The notes: generated by a model from the sequence alone, not told the origin. Positions 23,001 through 35,264 are shown, counted from the stretch's first letter. The stretch: DNA of 64,000 bases from Caprella mutica (GCA_947561585.1 CANNZV010001123.1:1-64000), one strand, 5' to 3'. Translations and numbers: made by a program.

Positions 23001-23764
23001 CAACCACGGGTTGAAGGTGGTTCCGCCTTGGTTTCTCCGTGAGCTGGCTTATTGAGTTGTCACGCGCTTCACTCAATTGACCTCGGGGTTGAGATGAGTC
23101 TGTGACCGCAATCCTACTTCAACTTCAAACAACTAAGAAAAAACCTGGCGCCTTTCTGTGGCAAGAGAGATCAGGTCATTCCCTGCGTCCTGTCACCGAC
23201 TCAGGGACAACGTTTGGGCAGCACCTGTGAGAGTGGCAGTGTTTGGCAGGTGTAACTGACCAAGTCCAGGGAAAATCTTGGAGCTCAAGATTGTACTCAA
23301 GTTGTCTTCCAACGCCAGGAGAAGATTCTCCCTTTATCAGGTTGTTAATACGGTTTGGAGGTGAAAGGAACAACGGAGCAATCATATTCCGTTGCTAATC
23401 CAAAGGGGCCTTCCTTTTGTGCATTTTGTGCTTTTCAAGGTCCCTTTATTCCTGTGACTCCACTCTTCTTCCACCCTTCTCTACCTCCTTATCTCCACCA
23501 TTCACTCACTTTAATTCCCTCTCTTTCTCTCCACCCCCCCCCCCCCCCTCCTTCTCTCTCCTTCCCTCTCACTTTAACTTCCCGCTCCCTCTCTCTCTCA
23601 CTTTAAATCCCTTCCCTTCCCCTCCTCTCCGTGCTTTAATAGATGTTAAGGTGTGTGTTTCCAGTGTGTGTCTGACAGTGACAGTGATAGCACGTGTGGT
23701 GCCTCTCTCCAATCACCTCCTCCACCTTTACTCTCCTCTCACTCACCCCTTGCGCACCTGACGC
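23001..23764. other. Unique DNA, then a pyrimidine-rich tract
   Basis: 23000-23400 is less AT-rich and may be LINE tail plus unknown sequence. 23450-23640 is strongly C/T-rich with a C run near 23537. Open frames here (83 and 114 residues) are low-complexity Pro/Ser/Leu and not credible genes. Confidence 0.45.
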
Positions 23765-24690
23765 ACAATAGCCTTACGAATGACGCGCACCAGCCTCACG
23801 AGTGCCGCGCACCAGCCTCATGAGTGACGCGCACCAGCCTCACGAGTGACGCACACCAGCCTCATGAGTGACGCGCACCAGCCTCACGAAAGACGCGCAC
23901 CAGCCTCATGAATGACGCGCACCAGCCTCATGAGTGACGCGCACCAGCCTCACGAAAGACGCGCACCAGCCTCATGAGTGACGCGTACCAGCCTCATGAA
24001 TGACGCGCACCAGCCTCATGAATGACGCGCACCAACCTCATGAATGACGCGCACCAGCCTCATGAATGACGAGCACCAGCCTCATGAGTGACGCGCACCA
24101 GCCTCATGAGTGACGCGCACCAGCCTCATGAATGACGAGAACCAGCCTCATGAGTGACGCGCACCAGCCTCATGAATGACGCGCACCAGCCTCATGAATG
24201 ACGAGAACCAGCCTCATGAGTGACGCGCACCAGCCTCATGAGTGACGCGCAACAGCATCATTAATGACGCGCACCAGCCTCATGAATGACGCGCACCAGT
24301 CTCACGAGTAACGCGCACCAGCCTCATGAATGACGCGCACCAGCCTCATGAATGACGCGCACCAGCCTCACGAGTAACGCGCACCAGCCTCACGAGTAAC
24401 GAGCACCAGCCTCATGAATGACGCATACCAGCCTCATGAGTGACGCGTACCAGCCTCATGAGTGACGCGCACCAGCCTCATGAATAACGCGCACCAGCCT
24501 CATGAGTGACGCGCACCAGCCACACGAGTAATGCGCACCCTCGTGAGTGACGCGCACCAGACTCATGAGTGACGCGCACCAGTCTCATGAGTGACGCGCA
24601 CCAGCCTCATGAGTGACGCGTACCAGCCTCATGAGTGACGCGTACCAGCCTCATGAGTGACGCGCTACAGCCTCATGAGTGACGCGCACT
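23765..24690. repeat. 22-bp tandem array (about 42 copies)
   Basis: Unit AGCCTCATGAATGACGCGCA plus CC; the period is 22. Rich in CpG (GACGCGC) in an otherwise AT-rich window. Variants: tgag/tgaa, cacg/catg, gcgt/gcgc. Confidence 0.96.
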
Positions 24691-25173
24691 TCACAGCAGC
24701 ATGCTGACTGTTGGCCTGCCCTATCACTGCGCTGTTTCTCACTGTGTTGTTTATTTGCTGTATTACGTGATGTTTAGCCACATCATTTCTCAGCCAAGGC
24801 AATCCACACAAATGTCACTAATCTATACTATAATGAGAGCCTCGTCTGTCTGTCTGTCTGTCTGTCTGTCACACTTTTATTAAGAAATACACATTAAAAG
24901 GAGAAACACATCATTTGTGGCAGTATCATGACTACGGGCTACATCAATATTGACACTAATTATTTAAAAATTATTATTTAAATTTTGTTTTTGAACAGAA
25001 TTTTTTGTTCAATCAGAATATTTTTTATCACTAATACATTCTTGCATTTGAATATAATTTAGATATATTAACAGTGATAATAAATCCTAATACAAAGAAC
25101 AGAACTTTGGGGGGGGGAGATATTGTGGAGACATTTTGAAACAGTTGTGATGATTTGTGATTTTTATTAATTT

Positions 25174-27078
25174 TAAGGTATTCACTAAAGGTATTCACCA
25201 AAGGTATTCACTAAAGGTATTCACTAAAGGTATTCACTAAAGGTATTAACTAAAGGTATTCACTAAAGGTATTCACTAAAGGTATTCACTAAAGGTATTC
25301 ACTAAAGGTATTCACTAAAGGTATTCACTAAAGGTATTCACTAAAGGTAATCACTAAAGGTATTCACTGCAGGTATTCACTAAAGGTATTCACTAAAGGT
25401 ATTCACTAAAGGTATTCACTAAAGGTATTCACTGCAGGTATTCACTAAAGGTAATCACTAAAGGTATTCACTGCAGGTATTCACTAAAGGTATTCACTGC
25501 AGGTATTCACTAAAGGTATTCACTAAAGGTATTCACTAAAGGTATTCACTAAAGGTATTCACTAAAGGTATTCACTAAAGGTAATCACTAAAGGTATTCA
25601 CTGCAGGTATTCACTAAAGGTATTCACTAAAGGTATTCACTGCAGGTATTCACTAAAGGTATCCACTAAAGGTATTCACTAAAGGTATTCACTAAAGGTA
25701 TTCACTAAGGGTATTCACTAAAGGTATTCACTAAAGGTATTCACTAAAGGTATTCACTAAAGGTATTCACTAAAGGTATTCACTAAAGGTATCCACTAAA
25801 GGTATTCACTAAAGGTATTCACTAAAGGTATTCACTAAAGGTATTCACTAAGGGTATTCACTAAAGGTATTCACTAAAGGTATTCACTAAAGGTATTCAC
25901 TAAAGGTATTCACTAAAGGTATTCACTAAAGGTATTCACTAAAGGTATTCACTAAAGGTATTCACTAAAGGTATTCAATAAAGGTATTCACTAAAGGTAT
26001 TCACTAAAGGTATTCACTAAAGGTATTCACTAAAGGTATTCACTAAAGGTATTCACTAAAGGTATTCACTAAAGGTATTCACTAAAGGTATTCACTAAAG
26101 GTATTCACTAAAGGTATTCACTATAGGTATTCACTAAAGGGATTCACTAAAGGTATTCACCAAAGGTATTCACTAAAGGTATTCACTAAAGGTATCCACT
26201 AAAGGTATTCACTAAAGGTATTCACCAAAGGTATTCACCAAAGGTATTCACTAAAGGTATTCACTAAAGGTATTCACTAAAGGTATTCACCAAAGGTATT
26301 CACTAAAGGTATTCACTAAAGGTATTCACTAAAGGTATTCACTAAAGGTATTCACTAAAGGTATTCACTAAAGGTATTCACTAAAGGTATTCACTAAAGG
26401 TATTCACTAAAGGTATTCACTAAAGGTATTCACTAAAGGTATTCACTAAAGGTATTCACTGCAGGTATTCACTAAAGGTATTCACTAAAGGTATTCACTA
26501 AAGGTATTCACTAAAGGTATTCACTAAAGGTATTCAATAAAGGTATTCACTAAAGGTATTCACTAAAGGTATTCACTAAAGGTATTCACTAAAGGTATTC
26601 ACTAAAGGTATTCACTAAAGGTATTCACCAAAGGTATTCACTAAAGGTATTCACTAAAGGTATTCACTAAAGGTATTCACTAAAGGTATTCACTAAAGGT
26701 ATTCACTAAAGGTATTCACTAAAGGTATTCACTAAAGGTATTCACTAAAGGTATTCACTAAAGGTATTCACTAAAGGTATTCACTAAAGGTATTCACTGC
26801 AGGTATTCACTAAAGGTATTCACTGCAGGTATTCACTAAAGGTATTCACTAAAGGTATTCACTAAAGGTATTCACTAAAGGTATTCACTAAAGGTATTCA
26901 CTGCAGGTATTCACTAAAGGTATTCACTGCAGGTATTCACTAAAGGTATTCACTAAAGGTATTCACTAAAGGTATTCACTGCAGGTATTCACTAAAGGTA
27001 TTCACTGCAGGTATTCACTAAAGGTATTCACTGCAGGTATTCACTAAAGGTATTCACTAAAGGTATTCACTAAGGTAA
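25174..27078. repeat. 12-bp tandem array (about 158 copies)
   Basis: Unit AAGGTATTCACT over 1.9 kb. The commonest variant replaces AAAGG by GCAGG, creating CTGCAG, clustered at 25370-25660 and 26790-27030. The clusters suggest local block duplications. Confidence 0.97.
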
Positions 27079-27138
27079 TGAGAATTAAAAAGTTTCCTTC
27101 GGATCTCTCAGCTTCACTTTATTAACTTCTAGAGAAGA
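27079..27138. other. Short unique spacer between arrays
   Basis: 60 bp of unique sequence. Confidence 0.6.
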
Positions 27139-27840
27139 GTGTTAGCACTAGAGTGTTAGCACTAGAGTGTTAGCACTAGAGTGTTAGCACTAGAGTGTTA
27201 GCACTAGAGTGTTAGCACTAGAGTGTTAGCACTAGAGTGTTAGCACTAGAGTGTTAGCACTAGAGTGTTAGCACTAGAGTGTTAGCACTAGAGTGTTAGC
27301 ACTAGAGTGTTAGCACTAGAGTGTTAGCACTAGAGTGTTAGCACTAGAGTGTTAGCACTAGAGTGTTAGCACTAGAGTGTTAGCACTAGAGTGTTAGCAC
27401 TAGAGTGTTAGCACTAGAGTGTTAGCACTAGAGTGTTAGCACTAGAGTGTTAGCACTAGAGTGTTAGCACTAGAGTGTTAGCACTAGAGTGTTAGCACTA
27501 GAGTGTTAGCACTAGAGTGTTAGCACTAGAGTGTTAGCACTAGAGTGTTAGCACTAGAGTGTTAGCACTAGAGTGTTAGCACTAGAGTGTTAGCACTAGA
27601 GTGTTAGCACTAGAGTGTTAGCACTAGAGTGTTAGCACTAGAGTGTTAGCACTAGAGTGTTAGCACTAGAGTGTTAGCACTAGAGTGTTAGCACTAGAGT
27701 GTTAGCACTAGAGTGTTAGCACTAGAGTGTTAGCACTAGAGTGTTAGCACTAGAGTGTTAGCACTAGAGTGTTAGCACTAGAGTGTTAGCACTAGAGTGT
27801 TAGCACTAGAGTGTTAGCACTAGAGTGTTAGCACTAGAGT
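27139..27840. repeat. 14-bp tandem array (about 50 copies), apparently invariant
   Basis: Unit GTTAGCACTAGAGT. I saw no substitution or indel in about 700 bp, unlike every other array here. It abuts the next array without spacer. Confidence 0.97.
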
Positions 27841-28124
27841 GATATACGCGATATAATATATGATATACGCGATGTAATATTTGATATACGCGATGTAATA
27901 TATGATATACGCGATGTAATATATGATATACGCGATGTAATATATGATATACGCGATGTAATATATGATATACGCGATGTAATATATGATATACGCGATG
28001 TAATATATGATATACGCGATGTAATATATGATATACGCGATGTAATATATGATATACGCGATGTAATATATGATTTACGCGATGTAATATATGATATACG
28101 CGATGTAATATATGATATACGCGA
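27841..28124. repeat. 21-bp tandem array (about 13 copies)
   Basis: Unit GATATACGCGATGTAATATA plus T. The first unit begins immediately after the last GAGT of the 14-bp array. Each unit has a CGCG core inside alternating AT. Confidence 0.96.
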
Positions 28125-28406
28125 TAGTCACATTCAATTTATTACAGCAAAGTTATTTATTTTCTATGTGACTAATTCTTCACAGTCAGTCGTAAAGGGA
28201 CAAGGAAACACATTTGTGTTTTTCTTCAGTAAAATAATTGATTAATGTTAACTTATCTTTTCATTTCAAATTATTTCTATAAAATCATTTACATGTGCCA
28301 ATATGAATGGCATATCTCATAATATATTTTTTTACTTCTCTCTCCAGTTTCGGAATATCGACTGAGACCTAAAGTACTTTAATTATCCGAATTAGAAACA
28401 CCAGCT
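28125..28406. other. AT-rich unique DNA
   Basis: Nothing recognised. Confidence 0.5.
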
Positions 28407-29252
28407 AATTTGGTACACTATTGAGCCATTTGGTACACTATTGAGCCATTTGGTACACTATTGAGCCATTTGGTACACTATTGAGCCATTTGGTACACTA
28501 TTGAGCCATTTGGTACACTATTGAGCCATTTGGTACACTATTGAGCCATTTGGTACACTATTGAGTCCTTTGGTACACTATTGAGTCATTTGGTACACTA
28601 TTGAGCCATTTGGTACACTATTGAGCCATTTGGTACACTATTGAGCCATTTGGTACACTATTGAGCCATTTGGTACACTATTGAGCCATTTGGTACACTA
28701 TTGAGCCATTTGGTACACTATTGAGCCATTTGGTACACTATTGAGCCATTTGGTACACTATTGAGCCATTTGGTACACTATTGAGCCATTTGGTACACTA
28801 TTGAGTCATTTGGTACACTATTGAGTCATTTGGTACACTATTGAGCCATTTGGTACACTATTGAGTCATTTGGTACACTATTGAGCCATTTGGTACACTA
28901 TTGAGTCATTTGGTACATTATTAAGTCATTTGGTACATTATTAAGTCATTTAGTACACTATTGAGCCATTTGGTACACTATTGTGTCATTTGGTACACTA
29001 TTGAGCCATTTGGTACACTATTGAGCCATTTGGTACACTATTGAGTCATTTGGTACATTATTAAGTCATTTGGTACATTATTAAGTCATTTGGTACATTA
29101 TTAAGTCATTTGGTACATTATTAAGTCATTTGGCACATTATTAAGCAATTTGGTACATTATTAAGTCATTTGGTACATTATTAAGTCATTTAGTACATAA
29201 CTAAGTCATTTAGTATATTATTAAGTCATTTAGTACATTTTCTGTCACTTTT
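28407..29252. repeat. 20-bp tandem array (about 42 copies)
   Basis: Unit TGGTACACTATTGAGCCATT. The right third is dominated by a second version (TACATTATTAAGTCATT), showing a gradient of divergence. Degenerate copies of the same unit reappear at 30153-30330. Confidence 0.96.
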
Positions 29253-29885
29253 AAATGATTAAAAGGTCTCCTCCACTCTAACATTTTTTTTCACTATTCG
29301 TTAGATCTAAAGTTACTGGTTTTTTAAACGGCAAACAATTTCAAATTTAGTTCTATGATTCAACCAATTTGCCAGGAATTTGGTGGGACGATTGGACAAT
29401 GTCCAGGGATCATCTGGTAACATTTTGGGAGCAATCCGGTCAAAGGTCAAGGTCATTCTTGATTCACCAAGTAGTCAATCAAATTGCATGGAATTTGTTG
29501 GGACGATTAGTCAATATCCAATAACCAATTAGATCAAATTTGGTAGCTATTGGTTCAAAATTTTAAGATCAAGGTCAAGGACATCTATAACTGAATAACT
29601 TTAAGAACATTCAAATAAGTTGCCTGGAATTTGGCGGGACGATTGGTCAATGTCCAGGAACTGGTTTATTAGATTTTACGAGCGAACAGGTCAATGGTCA
29701 AGGTCATTTAGAACCCATATATCATTGAATTGTCAAGGTCATTTATAAGCGATGGCGAGGGAATGTGCTCTACGATTGCACGTCATCTAGTTATTATATC
29801 TTATGGAAGTTGTCCTCCTACTTTCTAAACAAAGAAAAAGAAAGCCTAACTTCTGGGTAATAAAAAACAATAACAAGACTGCGTA

Positions 29886-30056
29886 GATACCTACCTATTT
29901 TAAACTAGTTACTAGATGCTAGGCAACGATACCTACCTATTTTAAACTAGTTACTAGATGCAAAGCAACGAAACCTACCTATTTTAAACTAGTTACTAGA
30001 TGCTAGGCAACGATACATACCTATTTTAAACTAGTTACTGTATGCTAGGCAACGAT
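29886..30056. repeat. 42-bp tandem array (4 copies)
   Basis: Unit starts GATACCTACCTATTTTAAAC and ends GATGCTAGGCAAC; the period is 42. Confidence 0.95.
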
Positions 30057-30059
30057 ATT

Positions 30060-30150
30060 CCTCAAGACGAATTTTCCAACGGCGATAATTCCGACAGTGA
30101 AAATTCCGACGGCGAATTGTCCCACGGCAAAAATTCCTAGAACCCACTTT
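30060..30150. mobile_element. Isolated transposon end with CGACGGCGAA-type subrepeats
   Basis: CCAACGGCGATAATTCCGAC, GTGAAAATTCCGACGGCGAA and TTGTCCCACGGCAAAAATTC are three variants of one word, the same style as the ends of the MITE at 17587. No partner end found nearby. Confidence 0.45.
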
Positions 30151-30152
30151 TA

Positions 30153-30335
30153 AGTCATTTAGTACACTGAAGCCATTTGGTACACTTTTAAGCCATTTGG
30201 TACACTATCAAGTCATTTGGTACACTTTCAAGTCATTTGGTACACTTTCAAGTTACTTGTAACAGTTATATATCATTTAATAGGTACACAAATAAATTAT
30301 TAGATACATTTTTAAGATATTTGGTACCTTTTTAA
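30153..30335. repeat. Degenerate outlying copies of the 20-bp array
   Basis: TCATTTGGTACACTTTCAAG-like units, about 8, matching the 28407 array. They are separated from it by about 900 bp of transposon and 42-bp array sequence. Confidence 0.8.
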
Positions 30336-30544
30336 AGAAGACACTATTGCACACCATAAATTGTCAGACTAGCAATAGAGTCTCTACATGAGAGTGACTC
30401 GTGTCATATTTAGGCAGGCAAATTCTTTGATCTGGGTAATGCAGTTGACTGCAACACAAACGACTGCACTTCTTCAGAAATTGCGCCATAAATATTCCAA
30501 TAGAGCCTCACTTAGCTTTCAAAGGCGCCATTGCGGAGATACGA

Positions 30545-30715
30545 GATGTAGCATAGATACGGCCACTGGTATCTAAAACATGTAATGTAAGCTGTAGCAT
30601 AGATACAGCCACTGGTATCTGAAACATGTAATGTAAGATGTAGCATAGATACGGCCACTGGTATCTAAAACATGTAATGCAAGCTGTAGCATAGATACAG
30701 CCACTAGTATCTAAA
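30545..30715. repeat. 46-bp tandem array (4 copies)
   Basis: GTAGCATAG at 30548, 30594, 30640 and 30686. The unit includes GATACGGCCACTGGTATCTA and AAACATGTAATGTAAG. Confidence 0.95.
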
Positions 30716-31003
30716 ACAGTTAATTCATTAGTACTCTTCGTCTTCTTTCTTTCACTTTTAAAATAATATATAATTACCTGAACTGTTCTTTTTATGAATT
30801 ACTACAGTTTTATTAGTTTTTAATATAATGAGGTTCACTCACTTACCTTTTTAAATGGTGTATAATTTTCCTAGGCCAGGTTTACTTTGTTGCACCCTAA
30901 TTAATTAGGATAGTTAAACAACCAAGAACTTTTATCTAAATAGCATCCATGCGGGTGGTAAACCTGAGATAAAAAGGATAGAAACTTAAAAATAAAGTAG
31001 ACA
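30716..31003. other. AT-rich unique DNA
   Basis: Nothing recognised. Confidence 0.5.
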
Positions 31004-31847
31004 TGATACTTGTTAGGGATATGTAAGTAGGCAGGATACTTGTTAGGGACATGTAAGTAGACAGGATACTTGTTAGGGACATGTAAGTAGACAGGATACT
31101 TGTTAGGGATATGTAAGTAGGCAGGATACTTGTTAGGGACATGTAAGTAGACAGGATACTTGTTAGGGATATGTAAGTAGACAGGATACTTGTTAGGGAT
31201 ATGTAAGTAGGCAGGATACTTGTTAGGGACATGTAAGTAGACAGGATACTTGTTAGGGATATGTAAGTAGACAGGATACTAGTTAGGGGTTTGTAAGTAG
31301 ACAGGATACTTGTTAGGGATATGTAAGTAGACAGGATACTTGTTAGGGACATGTAAGTAGACAGGATACTTGTTAGGGATATGTAAGTAGGCAGGATACT
31401 TGTTAGGGATATGTAAGTAGACAGGATACTTGTTAGGGATATGTAAGTAGGCAGGATACTAGTTAGGGGTTTGTAAGTAGACAGGATACTTGTTAGGGAC
31501 ATGTAAGTAGGCAGGATACTTGTTAGGGACATGTAAGTAGACAGGATACTTTTTAGGGATATGTAAGTAGACAGGATACTTTTTAGGGATATGTAAGTAG
31601 ACAGGATACTTGTTAGGGATATGTAAGTAGACAGGATACTTGTTAGGGACATGTAAGTAGACAGGATACTAGTTAGGGACATGTAAGTAGACAGGATACT
31701 TGTTAGGGACATGTAAGTAGACAGGATACTTGTTAGGGACATGTAAGTAGGCAGGATATTTGTTAGGGACATGTAAGTAGGCAGGATATTTGTTAGGGAC
31801 ATGTAAGTAGACAGGATACTTGTTAGGGACATGTAAGTAGACAGGAT
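31004..31847. repeat. 30-bp tandem array (28 copies)
   Basis: Unit GTAAGTAGACAGGATACTTG plus TTAGGGACAT. No length variation is seen. The minus strand is open over 298 codons because 30 is a multiple of 3, giving Leu-Thr-Ser-Ile-Leu-Ser-Thr-Tyr repeats. There is one TTAGGG per unit only, so it is not telomeric. Confidence 0.97.
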
Positions 31848-32266
31848 AGGGAGATTTAAAACTTTCTATTAAACTGTGATATTTATTTCACACGAGCTGT
31901 TTGTCTTAACTAAAACGCAGCATAAAAAACACCCAATCTATTAGCACATACGTTCATTCAGTGGTAGCGTTTTTTTTTTCATGCACCAAAAACGCCCGTG
32001 TGAAAAGGGCCTCAGAGTATTTCAGTCAAATTGGAAAAATACCTAAGAAAATCGCTTTAAATGTCCTCTATATCTAGAAAAGGCAGATATTAATTGTATA
32101 GCAATATATTATACTGATAGCTGTTATATTTCCTAAGTTTTCATGTTCCCAATATTGATATATTTGCTGTGGTAATTACTGTAGTTTTATTTGGCGTCTG
32201 TAGATGTATTTACAGGGCAATAAACACTGAGAAACAGCAACAGGATTTGCCATGCCAGTTTGGGGG
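31848..32266. other. Unique DNA with a possible dispersed-repeat end
   Basis: AAACGCCCGTGTGAAAAGGG (about 31988) followed by CCTCAGAG resembles the end of a DNA transposon family. No gene. Confidence 0.35.
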
Positions 32267-32668
32267 TGATAGGTACACTGTGATAGGTACACTGTGATAG
32301 GTACACTGTGATAGGTACACTGTGATAGGTACACTGTAATAGGTACACTGTGATAGGTACACTGTAGTAGGTACACTGTGATAGGTACACTGTGATAGGT
32401 ACACTGTGACAGGGTACACTGTGATAGGTACACTGTGATAGGTACACTGTGATAGGTACACTGTGATAGGTACACTGTAATAGGTACACTGTGATAGGTA
32501 CACTGTAGTAGGTACACTGTGATAGGTACACTGTGATAGGTACACTGTGACAGGGTACACTGTGATAGGTACACTGTGATAGGTACACTGTGATAGGGTA
32601 CACTGTGATAGGGTACACTGTGATAGGTACACTGTGATAGGTACACTGTGATAGGGTACACTGTGATA
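32267..32668. repeat. 14-bp tandem array (about 28 copies) with a 141-bp higher-order repeat
   Basis: Unit GATAGGTACACTGT. A 15-bp variant (GTGACAGGGTACACT) recurs at 32406 and 32547, and the order of the neighbouring variants (TAATAG, TAGTAG) repeats with it. This gives a higher-order period of 141 bp. Confidence 0.95.
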
Positions 32669-33550
32669 GTTATGGTAGATATTAATTAATAGTCAAACAT
32701 AACAATAACAACTAACAGTTTCTTTTTCTTTTCTAACATTTTTATCTCATAATTTATTATTGGTGGATGCTTGGCAATTAGTGACTTCAAATATAATGAA
32801 AGGCATTAATAATTATTTGAATTACCATGTAAATTAATCTCTTAGTTTTAGAATTATTGCATTTTCTTGCAGTAATTACCAAGCATTCATTTTAACTGAA
32901 TAGGACAGAGAATATTTTTTGAAATGTTCAGATGTGTTTCGAATATCGTGGTATTTGGTAAGTACTTGCTTAAAATGTGCTATGAATAGTAAAACATATG
33001 GAAAAAATAGAAAAAACAGTTGGCTGTTTTAGTTCCTTGTGTAATAAATAGTTATTCATTAACAATAACCACACAGAAATAGTTATAGTTACCTCTAATT
33101 AATAAACTGTTATTGTTTAGCATTTAAATGATCGAAAATACCTCGAATCATACCTAAATGTAAAATAAAGTCATTTTATCTGCTAGATAGTTTTGGTAGT
33201 TTGAACTGCTTCGGTTCTAGTGTTAGATAATAATCACATTTCCTTTATAGTAGTTACTTTAATAATATTTTATTGAAACAAAACATAGTTAAAAAGAAGA
33301 ATTATAGGTTATACAATAAATAAATTTGTTTAAAACTGCATAAGGTAACTTTGAAAGTTAATTTGGGTGGCAATAATTTACTGTTATTTCCCTTCACTCC
33401 GTCGCATTGGATCCAATTTAGTAGATCATCCTTTATTTTTGAGACTGCTGTACAATCTGGTATTCTTTAGTAGGACTAAAACCGACACAACGTGTGAATG
33501 TCCATAATATCTGGTGATAAAATAGATACCATTCTTTGGCAGCGATGGGA
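32669..33550. other. AT-rich unique DNA
   Basis: No gene or repeat recognised. Confidence 0.5.
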
Positions 33551-33810
33551 GGTTAAGAAAGGGAGAAAGAAAGGAAGGAAGGAAGGAAAGAAGGAAGGAA
33601 GGAAGGAAGGAAGGAAGGAAGGAAGGAAGGAAGGAAGAAAAGAAGGAAGAAAAGGATAAAGAAAAAAAAGAAAGATGAAAAGAAAGAAGAAACGAAAGAA
33701 AGAAAGATGAAAGGAAAGAAGAAACGAAAGAAAAAAAGATGAAAGGAAAGAAGGAAAAGAAGAAAGTGAAAAGGAAGAAAGAAAAGAAAGAAAGGGAAGA
33801 AAGGATGGTA
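33551..33810. repeat. Polypurine tract with (GGAA)n
   Basis: About 260 bases nearly all A or G on the plus strand. A clean GGAA run lies around 33572-33640, and the rest is mixed AAAG/GAAG words. On the minus strand it yields a spurious Ser/Phe/Leu peptide. Confidence 0.95.
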
Positions 33811-33995
33811 GACAAATAAAGATGAAATAACAGAGAGATGATAGCAGTTGGAAGGGAATATATTTAGAATAACGGCAATGGTGTGAGCCTAAGACTGGAA
33901 TGATGTGGGAATGACATGATGTGGGAATTGATATGGGAACAAGGGTGTGTGGTAATTGATGTTATTTGTTTTTTTTTTATTGTATTACATCACTA

Positions 33996-34186
33996 TAAAG
34001 GTTTGTTCACACATATAAGTGTTCTATCCATGACCTGTCCTCTCAGTGCTTTTTATCACTGAGAGGAGTCGGTACTGTGTGAATGTGTCCTTTGAAATTA
34101 AAGTAACGATATATTTTCTCACTGACACTGAAGTACTGAGAGGAGACGGACCGGGTAGAACACTGATGTGTGTGAACAAGCATTAA
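33996..34186. mobile_element. MITE with GTTTGTTCACACA terminal repeats
   Basis: The left end AAAGGTTTGTTCACACATAT, GTGTTCTA and CCTCTCAGTG matches the right end in reverse complement (GCTTGTTCACACACATCAGT, GTTCTACCC, CCTCTCAGTA). The inverted arms are about 65 bp and the element about 190 bp. There is an additional internal hairpin (CTCTCAGTG ... CACTGAGAG at 34050-34067). No coding sequence. Confidence 0.85.
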
Positions 34187-34250
34187 AGCAGTGCACCAAT
34201 AATTGGACCCAAGACAATTGGGCCAAAGACAATTTGGCTCCAAGAGCCTA
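34187..34250. mobile_element. Transposon end related to the 31-bp array at 19.8 kb
   Basis: TGCACCAATAATTGGACCCA then AGACAATTGGGCC and AGACAATTTGGCTCC are the inverted counterpart of the right edge of the array at 19766-20131. Single, unamplified copy. Confidence 0.7.
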
Positions 34251-34891
34251 GAAAAAATTGTACCATCAACTTTGTTATTACTTAGGTAGTGACAATATTA
34301 TCTTTGAAATATGCTTTAAATTCTTTTAACAAATATTCTCCGTATTCTGTACATAATATATTCTTTTATGCTCTGAAGTCAATTATTTCCTCCAAAAATA
34401 TGCTTTACATTCTTCCTCTAAATTCATAATAGTGCTGTAATTCTATTGATAAACCTGATAAGGGATATATTACCAAGCCCCTTAAATGGCATTTGGATAC
34501 TAATCTCATGTTTTGGTGTAATGGAAATCTTTGAAGAGTATACTCATTAACTTGAATCATGTCATATAGATGAAATGTGTAGTGTACATCGTCTGACAAA
34601 GTTCAGTCACAGTTATACTTGTTAATAAAATGGGTAAATTTTAAGTTATTCCTTACATTGAATTAGGAAAATTGGGCAGTTGTTGCGATAAAATGATATA
34701 ATGAGAATGCATTTTGTAATATTAATTATTGAAAATTTTCAATAATGAACACTGAACACATTTCGACATATTCACATTAACATTAATTCGGCTTTTATAT
34801 GTTCCAATCATTTCGACATGTCTTAGTGGGCTCAATTTTAAGTCCACGCTGTGAAGATTTTTCATTGCAATGCTCTATTAAATATGCGATC
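34251..34891. other. AT-rich unique DNA
   Basis: No feature recognised. Confidence 0.5.
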
Positions 34892-35032
34892 TTAGGGTGA
34901 GTTTCACATTCTCGATCACATTACAAGTTAAAACATATTACAAGCTTAAACATCAAATTATATACTGTTTTCTTATATGATGGAAAATGTGAAACCTTCC
35001 GAAACTCGGAACTTACTCTAAATAATTTAAAC
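34892..35032. mobile_element. MITE family A, diverged copy
   Basis: Starts TTAGGGTGAGTTTCACATTC and ends CGAAACTCGGAACTTACTCT. Between them are TTATATGATGGAAAATGTGA-type arm sequences as in 14410-14577. Confidence 0.6.
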
Positions 35033-35264
35033 CTATGTTCAAATTATTCCTATTGGAATTTCAATTTTTCACACAGCGAAATATATTAAAGCTCTTCACA
35101 TGTGAATTGAAAAGATGATACATGCAATTGTAATAAGTGTAGTTCCCTTTTATTTCCATTTGATAACAACAGCTAGTACTGGCATCAATTGATTCATCTT
35201 TGTGAATTATTCATCAAATTAGAGAATGTCGAACTGAATCACATTTGCTCTGAGAGTTCGCTTC

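Larger units (their letters stand above)
24822..29790 (+). mobile_element. Candidate Helitron-like element enclosing four tandem arrays
   Basis: Starts A|TCTATACTATAATGAGAGCC, followed by a GTCT run (24843-24871), a head seen in many invertebrate non-autonomous Helitrons. Ends with the hairpin GTGCTCTACGATTGCAC then GTCATCTAG|T. TC at the start, hairpin plus CTAG at the end, and A/T at the insertion point are the Helitron signature. 29330-29790 also shows three imperfect internal repeats around GGGACGATTGGTCAATGTCC. No Rep/helicase gene. The two ends might belong to different truncated copies; the pairing is inference. Confidence 0.5.

Noticed and set aside
31004..31847. TTAGGG words suggesting telomeric repeats
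   Set aside because: Only one per 30-bp unit, embedded in unrelated sequence; the same holds for TTAGG in the 20-bp array at 2671.
33426..33815. Ser/Phe-rich membrane protein on the minus strand
   Set aside because: It is the complement of a polypurine tract; low complexity without a domain.
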